Assembly (NCBI GenBank): GCA_947085305.1
Contig: CAMTVV010000234.1
Span: forward strand, 1 to 26,638
Direction of reading: 5' to 3'
Origin: JAMCQB01 sp947085305
GTDB lineage: Bacteria > Nitrospirota > Thermodesulfovibrionia > Thermodesulfovibrionales > UBA9159
DNA: 26,638 nucleotides
Shown here: positions 1-7,456 of the stretch, piece by piece
Layout: the number at the start of each line of letters is the position of its first letter
Position numbering within the stretch: position 1 is the stretch's first letter
Notes under the pieces: generated by a model
Seen by the model: the letters and a program-made list of their open reading frames with translations, nothing else
Told to the model about the DNA's origin: nothing
Database searches by the model: none
Position numbers and translations under genes: made by a program

Positions 1-383
1 ATTGCGCGCCTGAAAGGAAGAGCGCCCGTCCCATTGCTCTCAATAGCTGAATTCTCTCTCAAGAAGCGCAGTTCCCGTTACGTATAGATGCCTTTTGTTC
101 CGAAAATAGGTCTTCATAACGCCCCCTAACCCCCTGGTTTATCTTATCTTAAGAGGGGGGACTTTGAACTTCCCCTCTTAGGTTTCCGCACACAGGCGGA
201 TTCGCCGAGGAGAAAAGAGGGGATTGAGTGGAGTTACTCTAATTTTCATGCTCCTTTGTGAGCAAGGCTCATGATGATTCCGGCTTAGCCTGTCCCCGCT
301 TGTCGGGGATCGCGGAAATCGCGAAATTCTTGACAAAGGAAATTTACATGATATAAAGTTATGACTAAAGGTAACCGTTTGCC
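1..383. other. Left-edge non-coding region, possible tail of an upstream gene
   Basis: No confident gene lies here. Frame 1 on the plus strand is open from base 1 to a TAG at 85-87 and could be the last 28 codons of a gene cut by the window edge, but the peptide is not recognisable. The rest is repeat-like. There is a C-run/G-run stretch at about 121-160, a 9-bp inverted repeat (TCCCCTCTT at 171-179 against AAGAGGGGA at 214-222), and a short CCCCG/CGGGG hairpin at 294-308. The promoter of the next gene is at its right end. Confidence 0.5.
330..357 (+). promoter_or_regulatory. Sigma-70-type promoter of the KaiC-like/XRE/cupin gene
   Basis: A perfect -35 hexamer TTGACA (330-335) is followed after 16 bases by TATAAA (352-357), which matches the -10 consensus at 5 of 6 positions. 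Transcription would begin near 364, about 20 bases before the ATG at 384. A weak ribosome site (AAAGGT, 367-372) lies in this short leader. Confidence 0.55.
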
Positions 384-1646
384 ATGGGGAAAATTTCATC
401 CGGTATAAAGAGTCTCGACAATCTCATCGAATCCCTGCATATAGGGGATAATGTTGTCTGGGAGGTTGATGCAGGCACCTCCTACGATTTATTTGTCCGG
501 AACTTCATCCGCCAGTCTTTTGAGAATGAACAGAAGGTGATCTACGTGAGTTTTAACCGTTCTCCCCAGAGCATTCTCAACGAGATAACACGATCTCTGA
601 ACCCGGAGCACTTCACTCTCATCGACTGTTTCACCTCAGGGAAGGGGAAGAATGATAACGCCTTTCTGAAATTTTACGACAGCCCGGGAGACCTCAATGT
701 GGTAAGGATCGTCAATCCCAGGAGCATAGAGGAATTCACAGGGAAGCTTACTGCGATTGAAGACAGTCTCGCGCCCGGGGCGCGGTATGTCTTTGACAGC
801 CTCACAGGGATGCAGGATCTGTGGGGCGACGAAAACGACACCTACCGTTTCTTCACCTATATGTGCCCGAGGCTCTTTGATCTTGATACCGTGGCCTACT
901 GGATCCTCGAAAAGGATGCCCACAGCCGGAAGTTCAAGGCGAACCTCAGACATATCACCCAGGTTGTCTTCGACCTTTACAAGAGAAGAGATACTCTCTT
1001 TATCAAGGCGCTAAAACTCGCAGGAAGACAGGACAGGGAAGCTTTTAAGCCCCACCTCTATGAGATTGCCGCCGGCGGGATTTCGATTACCCACCCGAAG
1101 AAGGAACCGTCCGCCGATATTGGGTCCAGAGTGAAAGAGCTGAGGATGAGGCTCGGGATGTCCCAGAAGGACCTGGCGGATAAAATCGGGCTTACAACCA
1201 GTTTCATCTCCCAGGTCGAGAACAACCAGGTCAGTCCATCTCTGAATTCCTTCCTGCAGATTGCAGGCGCTCTCGGCAGCAATCCGGCAGAGCTTCTTCA
1301 GGATAACAGAGAGGCGCAGGATGACGGATGGCTCATCAGGCGGGAAGCTGCAGGGAAGAATCTTTACGAAAAGGAAACTGGATATTCGATATTCAGAATT
1401 GTTTCCGGAGATAACACTTCCGCATATATCACTGTTATCAATCCGGGCGCTGACCTGAATAGACATTTTCTGAATTACAGAAAAGACGAATTGATCCATG
1501 TGATACGGGGGAAGGTTTCGGTGAAAGTCGGCGCCGCAGAGAGAGAACTGAAAACAGGCGATTCGATGTACCTGAAAGATTCCCTGCCTTCCCGCTGGAC
1601 AAACAAATCAGACGAGGAGGCCGAATTATTAGTTGTCAGCGCCTGA
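384..1646 (+). CDS. KaiC/RAD55-like + XRE helix-turn-helix + cupin regulator with degenerate P-loop
   Basis: 420 aa, probably a cytoplasmic transcription regulator. Three parts are visible. Residues 1-235 resemble a KaiC/RAD55 RecA-fold domain (opening SSGIKSLDNLIESL, Walker B-like YVFDSL at 135-140). Residues 247-305 are an XRE/HTH_3 DNA-binding domain (LRMRLGMSQKDLADKIGL, then TSFISQVENNQ). Residues 345-418 are a cupin_2 sensor domain. The P-loop is lost: where KaiC proteins have GxxxxGKT this one reads WEVDAGTSYD (26-35), so ATP binding is doubtful. HTH-cupin proteins commonly sense a small metabolite through the cupin. It sits 199 bp upstream of glutamate synthase on the same strand, which makes that gene a natural target, but this is inference. 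The start is supported by the promoter at 330-357. Confidence 0.8.
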   Translation: MGKISSGIKSLDNLIESLHIGDNVVWEVDAGTSYDLFVRNFIRQSFENEQKVIYVSFNRSPQSILNEITRSLNPEHFTLIDCFTSGKGKNDNAFLKFYDSPGDLNVVRIVNPRSIEEFTGKLTAIEDSLAPGARYVFDSLTGMQDLWGDENDTYRFFTYMCPRLFDLDTVAYWILEKDAHSRKFKANLRHITQVVFDLYKRRDTLFIKALKLAGRQDREAFKPHLYEIAAGGISITHPKKEPSADIGSRVKELRMRLGMSQKDLADKIGLTTSFISQVENNQVSPSLNSFLQIAGALGSNPAELLQDNREAQDDGWLIRREAAGKNLYEKETGYSIFRIVSGDNTSAYITVINPGADLNRHFLNYRKDELIHVIRGKVSVKVGAAERELKTGDSMYLKDSLPSRWTNKSDEEAELLVVSA

Positions 1647-1674
1647 TACGGGAACACTCGATAACTGCAAAATC

Positions 1675-1699
1675 AAAAAAAGCCCTGGGGATTTTTTTT
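1675..1699 (+). terminator. Possible weak terminator after the regulator gene
   Basis: An A-run (1674-1681) and a T-run (1692-1699) flank GCCCTGGGGA. They can fold as an A:T stem with a small GC cap and end in eight T. The GC part is only about 2-3 bp, so this is a weak candidate. The T-run lies 28 bases after the TGA stop. Confidence 0.3.
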
Positions 1700-1710
1700 G
1701 CCTTTGGCCT

Positions 1711-1723
1711 TAAGTAATACTTA
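1711..1723. promoter_or_regulatory. 13-bp palindrome upstream of glutamate synthase, candidate operator
   Basis: TAAGTA-A-TACTTA is a perfect odd palindrome. It lies in the gap between the XRE-cupin regulator and the glutamate synthase, 122 bases before the latter's ATG. XRE-family dimers bind short palindromes, so this is a reasonable operator candidate. No promoter could be fixed relative to it. Confidence 0.35.
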
Positions 1724-1845
1724 TTGTTTCGGTATTGTTGTTACTGATACTGAACTGAAGGAGGTGGGGAGTATAGGAAGAAACAGATATCAGGCGGTTA
1801 GTGCATGAAAAGTTTCCAAAAAAAATATACTAAGGAAGGAAAAAC

Positions 1846-3438
1846 ATGAACCTGCAACAGCCAAATGCCAATGATGCAACCAGAACGAGCAACCGTTCAA
1901 GAAATGTCACGCCTATGAGTGGAATCTGCACTCGCTGTATTGACGGATGCAGAGGGAATTGTGAAGTTTTCAAGGCAACCTTCAGGGGCAGGGAGGTAAT
2001 TTATCCTGGCCCGTTCGGTGAAGTAACCGCGGGCGGGGATAAAAATTATCCCATTGACTATTCCCACCTGAACATTCACGGATATGCCTTGGGGGCTAAA
2101 GGACTTCCCAAAGGTCAAAAAGGAGACCCTGATACCGCCACATTTCCCAATGTCAACACGGAAACCGAATACGGCTGGAGCAAGAAGGTAAAAATGAAGG
2201 TGCCGATTTTTACCGGCGCTCTCGGATCTACTGAGATTGCGCGCAAGAACTGGGAACATTTTGCAGTGGGAGCTGCGATTTCCGGTGTTACGATTGTCTG
2301 TGGTGAAAACGTATGCGGCATTGACCCTGCCCTTGAATTAAACAATAAACACATGGTGACAAAAGCCCCGGATATGGACCGCAGGATTGAAACGTATCGC
2401 CGCTATCATCATGGATACGGCGAGATCCTTGTCCAGATGAATGTCGAAGACACCCGTCTGGGAGTTGCCGAATACATCATCGACAGGCATGGACTTGAAA
2501 CAATAGAATTGAAATGGGGTCAAGGGGCTAAGTGCATCGGCGGTGAAATTAAAGTGAACTCCCTCGAACGGGCCCTTGAATTGCAGAAGCGCGGTTATAT
2601 TGTTACTCCTGATCCGTCCGAGCCCGTTGTTCAGGCAGCGTTCAGGGATAAAGCAATCAAAGAATTTGAGCGTCACAGCCGCCTCGGCTTTATCGATGAA
2701 AAAGGCTTTTATGCTGAAGTGAACAGGCTCAGAAAACTCGGCTTCAAGAGAATCACTCTCAAGACCGGCGCATATGGCTTGCGAGAGTTAGCAATGGCAA
2801 TTAAGTGGAGTTCCAGGGCCAAGATCGATCTGTTGACCATTGACGGCGCTCCCGGCGGCACCGGCATGAGCCCCTGGCGTATGATGGAAGAATGGGGCAT
2901 GCCTTCGCTGTACCTGCACGCTGCAGCCTATGAATTCTGCAAGATGCTGGATAAGAAAGGTGAGCGTGTTCCTGATATGGCCTTTGCAGGCGGTTTCAGC
3001 AGTGAAGACGGCGTGTTCAAGGCCTTAGCTTTGGGAGCGCCTTTTACCAGGGCAGTTTGCATGGGCCGTGCATTGATGATCCCCGGCATGGTGGGCAAGA
3101 ATATCGCAAAATGGATGAAAGAGAATGATCTCCCGAAAACAGTGAGCGAATACGGCGACACGGTTGAACAAATCTTCGTCAATTACGAAGATGTGAAAAA
3201 TATTGTAGGTAGCAAAGAGATCAAGAATGTCCCGTTGGGGGCAATCGGCATCTACAGCTATTCACAGAAAATTAAGGTCGGATTGCAGCAGTTGATGGCA
3301 GGAGCTCGCTGTTTCAATATCGAATCCATTACGAGGAATGACCTGATGTCCCTCACCGAGGAATGCGCAAAGGTCACCGGCATACCCTATTTGATGGATT
3401 CTTACAGGAAGGAGGCGCTGAAGATAATCAACGCCTGA
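1846..3438 (+). CDS. FMN-binding glutamate synthase family protein (GltB domain 2 type)
   Basis: 530 aa, corresponding to the central FMN synthase domain of glutamate synthase (2-oxoglutarate + NH3 + reductant to glutamate). It has no amidotransferase (glutaminase) domain, so ammonia must come free or from a partner subunit. Visible motifs are KWGQGAKCIGGEIK (about residues 224-237), DGAPGGTGMSPWRMMEEWG (the (beta/alpha)8 flavin-site region), and FAGGFSSEDGVFKALALGA. The N-terminus has a cysteine cluster C28-x2-C31-x3-C35-x3-C39 (CTRCIDGCRGNC) that could hold an Fe-S cluster. This is the stand-alone form common in archaea and anaerobic bacteria. The start has a good ribosome site (AAGGAAGGA, about 5 bases before the ATG). 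It stands just before nrpR-glnB-glnA, completing a GS/GOGAT set. The electron donor is not evident here. Confidence 0.88.
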   Translation: MNLQQPNANDATRTSNRSRNVTPMSGICTRCIDGCRGNCEVFKATFRGREVIYPGPFGEVTAGGDKNYPIDYSHLNIHGYALGAKGLPKGQKGDPDTATFPNVNTETEYGWSKKVKMKVPIFTGALGSTEIARKNWEHFAVGAAISGVTIVCGENVCGIDPALELNNKHMVTKAPDMDRRIETYRRYHHGYGEILVQMNVEDTRLGVAEYIIDRHGLETIELKWGQGAKCIGGEIKVNSLERALELQKRGYIVTPDPSEPVVQAAFRDKAIKEFERHSRLGFIDEKGFYAEVNRLRKLGFKRITLKTGAYGLRELAMAIKWSSRAKIDLLTIDGAPGGTGMSPWRMMEEWGMPSLYLHAAAYEFCKMLDKKGERVPDMAFAGGFSSEDGVFKALALGAPFTRAVCMGRALMIPGMVGKNIAKWMKENDLPKTVSEYGDTVEQIFVNYEDVKNIVGSKEIKNVPLGAIGIYSYSQKIKVGLQQLMAGARCFNIESITRNDLMSLTEECAKVTGIPYLMDSYRKEALKIINA

Positions 3439-3487
3439 GGAGTTCTTGCGTTCACGGGCAGATGGCTCCTGCAAAAGGACATTGCCA

Positions 3488-3502
3488 TCCGCCTGAGGCG
3501 GA
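3488..3502. repeat. 15-bp perfect palindrome at the left end of the dispersed repeat
   Basis: TCCGCCT-G-AGGCGGA is a perfect inverted repeat immediately left of the 54-bp element at 3503-3556. It lies 49 bases after the glutamate synthase stop and could also act as an RNA hairpin, but no T-run follows. Confidence 0.5.
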
Positions 3503-3556
3503 CCGGAGTGACAGGAATACTGTCAGTACAGGACATCAATAGTAAAGGTATCAATA
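3503..3556 (+). repeat. 54-bp dispersed intergenic repeat, copy A
   Basis: This stretch aligns without gaps to 15597-15650, with 43 of 54 bases identical by hand count. Shared blocks include GAATACT, AGGACAT and AGGTATCAATA. Both copies are intergenic and both start CCGGA(A/G)TGACA directly after an inverted repeat. Copy A ends 24 bases before the nrpR start and contains its own 11-bp palindrome TACTG-T-CAGTA (3518-3528), which is lost in copy B. Confidence 0.6.
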
Positions 3557-3580
3557 AGTAATTTTGGCGAGGAAGATGGA

Positions 3581-4558
3581 ATGAACAAAACGATGCTGGC
3601 GATTCTCAAGATATTGGATACGTACACGGATATTGTGGGTTCAAGGGAGATTGCGAAACAGCTGAAGGCGCACGGCGTTGAACTCACGGAAAGGACGGTC
3701 CGCTATCATCTGAAGATTCTCGATGAAAGGGGCTATACCGAGGTCTTTGGAAAGGAGGGGAGGAAGATCACGGAAAAGGGGAGAAGGGAGATGAAGCATT
3801 CCCTTGTTTCTGAAAAGGTCGGTTTCGTCAGCAGCAAGATCGAAGCCCTCTCGTATCTCACCACGCTGAATCTCGAAACCATGGAAGGAAACGTGATCCT
3901 CAACATATCGTATTTTCCGGAGGAGAGCATGAAGGCTGCCCGCGGCATCCTTTCGGATATTTTTTCTTCTCACTTTGTCATGAGCGACCGTCTGGTTATC
4001 AGACGCGGCGGAGAGAGGATCGGAGAGGCGCTGGTGCCTGAAGGCAAGGTGGGGGTGGGGACGGTCTGCAGCGTTACCATTAACGGAATATTTCTCAAGG
4101 CCGGGATACCGGTCACGTCGCGGTTCGGCGGGGTTGTGGAGATAAGCGAAGGGGAACCAATGAGGTTCCTCTCCCTCATAAGCTACGAGGGTTCATCCCT
4201 TGACCCTCTGGAGATATTCATCCGGTCCAAGATGACCGATGTCATCGGCGCTGTGAAGAACCATTACGGCAGAATACTTGCAAGCTTCAGGGAGATACCG
4301 GTGGTTTGTCTGGACGAGGCAAAAAGGCTTGCGAAGAAGATGGCCGGACTGGGAATCGGGGGTATCCTTCTCATCGGTGAACCGAACAGGCCCCTGCTGG
4401 AGATCCCGGTGGGGATCGACAAGGTTGGCATAGTGATTGTGGGAGGATTGAATCCTGTCGCAGCTCTCGAGGAATCCGGCATACCGACGGAAAGCAAGGC
4501 GATGTCAACCCTCCATGAGTACTCGGGATTAACAAGTTTTACGAGTGTACTGAGGTGA
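3581..4558 (+). CDS. nrpR: NrpR-type nitrogen repressor (winged helix + DUF128)
   Basis: 325 aa. NrpR, known from methanogens, represses nitrogen-assimilation genes and is released from DNA by 2-oxoglutarate. Residues 1-70 are the NrpR-type winged helix (IVGSREIAKQLKAHGVELTE, then RTVRYHLKILDERGY). Residues 75-325 are one DUF128/NrpR effector domain, with GKVGVGTVCSVTINGIFLK and the C-terminal GIVIVGGLNPVAALEE. This is the single-domain form, whereas some archaeal versions carry two effector domains. The ATG has GAGGAAG a few bases upstream. It ends 4 bases before glnB, so the repressor is probably in the same transcript as its likely targets, which suggests autoregulation. No GGAA-N6-TTCC operator of the methanogen type was seen. 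The family call is firm; the regulatory scope is inferred. Confidence 0.88.
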   Translation: MNKTMLAILKILDTYTDIVGSREIAKQLKAHGVELTERTVRYHLKILDERGYTEVFGKEGRKITEKGRREMKHSLVSEKVGFVSSKIEALSYLTTLNLETMEGNVILNISYFPEESMKAARGILSDIFSSHFVMSDRLVIRRGGERIGEALVPEGKVGVGTVCSVTINGIFLKAGIPVTSRFGGVVEISEGEPMRFLSLISYEGSSLDPLEIFIRSKMTDVIGAVKNHYGRILASFREIPVVCLDEAKRLAKKMAGLGIGGILLIGEPNRPLLEIPVGIDKVGIVIVGGLNPVAALEESGIPTESKAMSTLHEYSGLTSFTSVLR

Positions 4559-4562
4559 GCGC

Positions 4563-4904
4563 ATGAAAAAGATCGAGGCAATCATAAAACCGTTCAAGCT
4601 TGACGAGGTGAAGGACGCCCTCAATGAGATCGGCATTCAGGGCATGACGATCACCGAGGTGAAGGGGTACGGGAGGCAGAAGGGGCATACGGAACTCTAC
4701 CGGGGGGCGGAATATGTGATCGACTTTATCCCAAAGGTCAAAGTCGAGATGACGGTGCCGGACAGTATGGCGGATGAGGTGCTCCGTGTCATAGAGAACA
4801 AGGCCAGGACAGGAAAGATCGGGGACGGCAAGATATTCATAAGCCATGTGGAGGATGCGGTGAGGATAAGGACAGGACAGAGAGGAGAGGAGGCAGTGAA
4901 CTGA
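4563..4904 (+). CDS. glnB: Nitrogen regulatory protein P-II
   Basis: 113 aa, the usual P-II size. P-II trimers bind ATP/ADP and 2-oxoglutarate and signal nitrogen status to enzymes, transporters and regulators. The T-loop has the uridylylation-site motif with Tyr51 (ELYRGAEYVIDF), and the C-terminal signature TGKIGDGKIFISHVEDAVRI (83-102) is intact. MKKIEAIIKPFKLDEVKDAL is the standard opening. There are 4 bases between the nrpR stop and this ATG, and the TGA overlaps the glnA ATG by one base (TGATG), so translation is coupled. Direct neighbourhood to glnA rather than amtB favours the GlnB over the GlnK name, but the split is not absolute. No glnD is visible, so use of Tyr51 is unknown. Confidence 0.95.
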   Translation: MKKIEAIIKPFKLDEVKDALNEIGIQGMTITEVKGYGRQKGHTELYRGAEYVIDFIPKVKVEMTVPDSMADEVLRVIENKARTGKIGDGKIFISHVEDAVRIRTGQRGEEAVN

Positions 4905-6229
4905 TGGATGCGAAAAAAGCGCTGGAAAGAGTGAAGTCGGACAGGGTGACGTTCATCAACCTTCAGTTTACGGATATACTGGGTTCTCTGAAAGAAGTGA
5001 CCGCGCCGGTGAAAAACCTTCAGGACATTCTGCGATATGGCGCGTGGTTTGACGGCTCTTCCATTGAAGGGTTTGCGAGGATTCACGAGAGCGACCTTTA
5101 TCTCAAGCCGGACCCTGCCACCTATTCGGTGATCCCCTGGCTGAACTCTCCCGACGGGAACACCGCGCGGCTTATCTGTGATATCTACATGCCCGACGGC
5201 AGGCCTTTTGAGGGAGATCCGAGGTTCATACTCAAGAAGATGCTGAAGAGGGCCGATGAAAAGGGCTTCACGTATAACGTGGGTCCCGAGCTGGAATTCT
5301 TTCTCTTTAGAAACGGCCCTGACAGGCTGGCGCCCCTGGACAGCGGAGGCTATTTTGACCTCGCCACTGATGAGGCGCATACCATCAGAAGGGAGATCAC
5401 CGCTGCCCTGGAAAAGTTCGGGATCACGGTGGAGGCATCCCATCATGAGGTTGCGCCGGGGCAGTATGAAATAGACTTCAAGTACGGGGAGGCCCTCACC
5501 ACCGCGGACAGGCTGCTTACCCTGAGGGTGACGGTGAAGGCCATTGCCCAGAGACACGGGTTGAGGGCATCCTTCATGCCGAAACCGGTTATGGGCATAG
5601 CAGGCTCCGGAATGCATGTTCACCAGAGCCTTTTCCATAAGAAGACAAAGAAGAACGCGTTTTATGCCCGGAACGACAAATATAAACTCTCAAAGGTTGC
5701 CTATCATTTCATTGCAGGGCAGCTTCATCACATTAAAGGGCTGATCGCGGTGCTCTGTCCCACAGTGAACTCCTATAAAAGGCTTGTGACGGGATTTGAG
5801 GCCCCGGTGTATATTTCGTGGGCGAGGATAAACAGGTCGGCTCTCATGAGGGTTCCCCAGTGGTTCGAGGATAAGACCTCTTCGGCGAGGATTGAGCTGA
5901 GATGTCCGGACCCGGCCTGCAATCCCTATCTGGCCTTTGCAGTGATGCTCGCTGCGGGACTGGATGGCGCCGATAAAAATATCCGCCTGTCCGAGCCGGT
6001 GGAGGAGGACCTTTACGGATTTGACGAAGAACGGCTTTCATCGCTGAATGTCGACACGCTCCCCTCGTCCCTCTATGAGGCGATACAGGAGCTGAAAAAG
6101 AACAGCCTGATGCGGGAGGTGCTGGGAGACCATCTCTACAAGAGATACATCCGCACAAAGACAGAGGAGTGGAACGAGTTCAAGATGCAGGTGACGGAAT
6201 GGGAGAGAGGGAAATATCTTGACATCTGA
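4904..6229 (+). CDS. glnA: Glutamine synthetase type I (alpha subtype)
   Basis: 441 aa. It makes glutamine from glutamate, ammonia and ATP as a cytoplasmic dodecamer. Visible signatures are WFDGSSIEGFARIHESDLYL (substrate/Arg loop), VGPELEFFLF (metal ligands), GSGMHVHQSLF (ATP site), TVNSYKRLVTGFEAPVYISW, and RIELRCPDPACNPYLAFAVM. The length, and the absence of the KNLYDLPPEE adenylylation loop (this region reads EDLYGFDEERLSSLN), place it in the GSI-alpha group, which is controlled by feedback or repressors rather than adenylylation. That fits an operon headed by nrpR. It overlaps glnB by one base and has the ribosome site GAGAGGAGG about 10 bases upstream. It is the last gene of the operon. 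Confidence 0.96.
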   Translation: MDAKKALERVKSDRVTFINLQFTDILGSLKEVTAPVKNLQDILRYGAWFDGSSIEGFARIHESDLYLKPDPATYSVIPWLNSPDGNTARLICDIYMPDGRPFEGDPRFILKKMLKRADEKGFTYNVGPELEFFLFRNGPDRLAPLDSGGYFDLATDEAHTIRREITAALEKFGITVEASHHEVAPGQYEIDFKYGEALTTADRLLTLRVTVKAIAQRHGLRASFMPKPVMGIAGSGMHVHQSLFHKKTKKNAFYARNDKYKLSKVAYHFIAGQLHHIKGLIAVLCPTVNSYKRLVTGFEAPVYISWARINRSALMRVPQWFEDKTSSARIELRCPDPACNPYLAFAVMLAAGLDGADKNIRLSEPVEEDLYGFDEERLSSLNVDTLPSSLYEAIQELKKNSLMREVLGDHLYKRYIRTKTEEWNEFKMQVTEWERGKYLDI

Positions 6230-6237
6230 AACCTGAC

Positions 6238-6280
6238 AGGGAAGATCAGGAAGCAGAATGATATTGCCGGGGTCTTCCCT
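6238..6280. terminator. Inverted repeat between convergent glnA and SPOR gene
   Basis: AGGGAAGATC (6238-6247) can pair with GGTCTTCCCT (6271-6280) as a 10-bp stem with one G:U pair and a loop of about 23 bases. It lies exactly between two convergent genes and partly overlaps the stop of the minus-strand gene. There is no T-run, so it is only a possible bidirectional transcription end. Confidence 0.3.
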
Positions 6281-7452
6281 CACTCCACGGTGATAATGGC
6301 CTTAACGTTTTCCTTATTCCTGATATCTTCAGCCAGTTTACCGGCCTCTTTCCTGTCTTCAAACTTTCCTATCAAAACCCTGTGGAGCATTTCCTTGTCC
6401 TTTGGCGTAGTCTGGACAAAGGCATCGTACCCCTTCTCTCTGACCTGCTTGACGAGGATCTCGGCATTCTTTTCATTCTTAAATGCGCCGATCTGAACAG
6501 AATAAAGCGCCTTGCCTGCCTGTTTTTTCTCAGGCATTTGCGCAGTGGAAGGCGCAGACATTGCTGCCGGAGGAGGAGACACTGCCGCAGGGGGAATCGG
6601 TTTTTCCTGCATAACTTCCTGCTGAGGTTTTTGTTCTGGTGCAGGAGATTCCTGAACAGGCTGCTTTTGAGTGGTCCCGGGAGGTGTAACCATAACCGCT
6701 TTTTTCATTGCCATGCCCGGAATCAGGTCCATTTTATAGACGATCGCGCCGGCTGCGCCCAGTATAACAACAACCGCTGCGACCATAACCGCCGTAGACA
6801 CCTTGCTCCCTGAGCTTCTCCGCCTTCTTAAAGGCATCTTCGCCGCGAAAGCCCTTTCAGCTTCTCTTTCTCCGATTTTCTCGCTTTCCAGGCTTTCTCC
6901 TGAAGTCTCAGGCTCTTCTTCCGGAATCCGTACGTTTTCGGTTTCTTCTTTTTTTTCTTCCTTCTTTTCCTGCAATCTCACCACAATCCTGTCAGACCTG
7001 CCTGCCTTCTCCGCGGGAATTTCTTCCCGGGCCGCAGCCTCCTGCCTGTGCTCCGGCGTCACATCCCCCGCATCGGGAAGTTTCATCGAAAGGGCATTCA
7101 TGGTCTTTGTTATCAGCTCTTCAGGGGTAAAGGGTTTCCTGAGCAGATCTACAATGCCGTATTCGGAACGGTAGCGCGGGTCCATCTCTCCTTCGAAGGA
7201 GGAGAGAGCGATAATCGGCACGTTTTTGAGCTCGTCCATTTCATGGAGCGTCATGCATATCTCCAGGCCGCTCGCCCCGTCCATGGCAGGGTTGACCAAT
7301 ATGAGCGCCGGCTTCACTTTTCCGGCCATAGCAACTGCGAACTCCGCGGTGGAAGACATAAAGACAAGATAGTCTTCGGATTCGAGGGTTGACACGATTT
7401 CATGAGATGTCTCTGTATCGGAGTCGATTACCAGTATCGCCTTGTTTAACAT
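6280..7452 (-). CDS. Degenerate receiver - transmembrane - SPOR domain fusion protein
   Basis: 390 aa from the ATG at 7452; a longer frame starts at 7497 but overlaps the upstream gene, while the receiver fold begins at this Met. Residues 4-118 are a response-regulator receiver domain. The phosphoacceptor Asp is replaced by Asn54 (LILVNPAMDGASGLE), and the acidic pair is reduced to D10-S11, while Ser84 and Lys106 are kept. This makes it a pseudo-receiver that probably cannot be phosphorylated. A Glu/Lys-rich linker follows (about 130-205), then a basic RRRR stop-transfer and one membrane helix (about 218-239), a Pro/Gln-rich linker, and a C-terminal SPOR domain (about 315-390, YSVQIGAFKNEKNAEILVKQ). 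SPOR domains bind denuded glycan strands in the periplasm. The stop-to-start gap to the MamK-like gene upstream is only 4 bases, so a shared role in wall-linked filament positioning is possible. Confidence 0.82.
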   Translation of the reverse strand: MLNKAILVIDSDTETSHEIVSTLESEDYLVFMSSTAEFAVAMAGKVKPALILVNPAMDGASGLEICMTLHEMDELKNVPIIALSSFEGEMDPRYRSEYGIVDLLRKPFTPEELITKTMNALSMKLPDAGDVTPEHRQEAAAREEIPAEKAGRSDRIVVRLQEKKEEKKEETENVRIPEEEPETSGESLESEKIGEREAERAFAAKMPLRRRRSSGSKVSTAVMVAAVVVILGAAGAIVYKMDLIPGMAMKKAVMVTPPGTTQKQPVQESPAPEQKPQQEVMQEKPIPPAAVSPPPAAMSAPSTAQMPEKKQAGKALYSVQIGAFKNEKNAEILVKQVREKGYDAFVQTTPKDKEMLHRVLIGKFEDRKEAGKLAEDIRNKENVKAIITVE

Positions 7453-7456
7453 TGGA

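Noticed and set aside
178..399. 73-codon minus-strand frame at the left end
   Set aside because: It runs over repeat-like DNA and the promoter of the plus-strand regulator gene and resembles no protein.
1687..1701. Sigma-54 promoter (GG-N10-GC, GGGGAT-TTTTT-TTGC) before glutamate synthase
   Set aside because: Only the GG and TTGC cores match, it overlaps the A/T-run terminator-like stretch and it is 145 bases from the start codon. A chance match in a T-run is more likely.
4697..5638. Long (313-codon) minus-strand frame opposite glnB and glnA
   Set aside because: It lies fully antisense to two clear conserved genes and has shadow-type composition.
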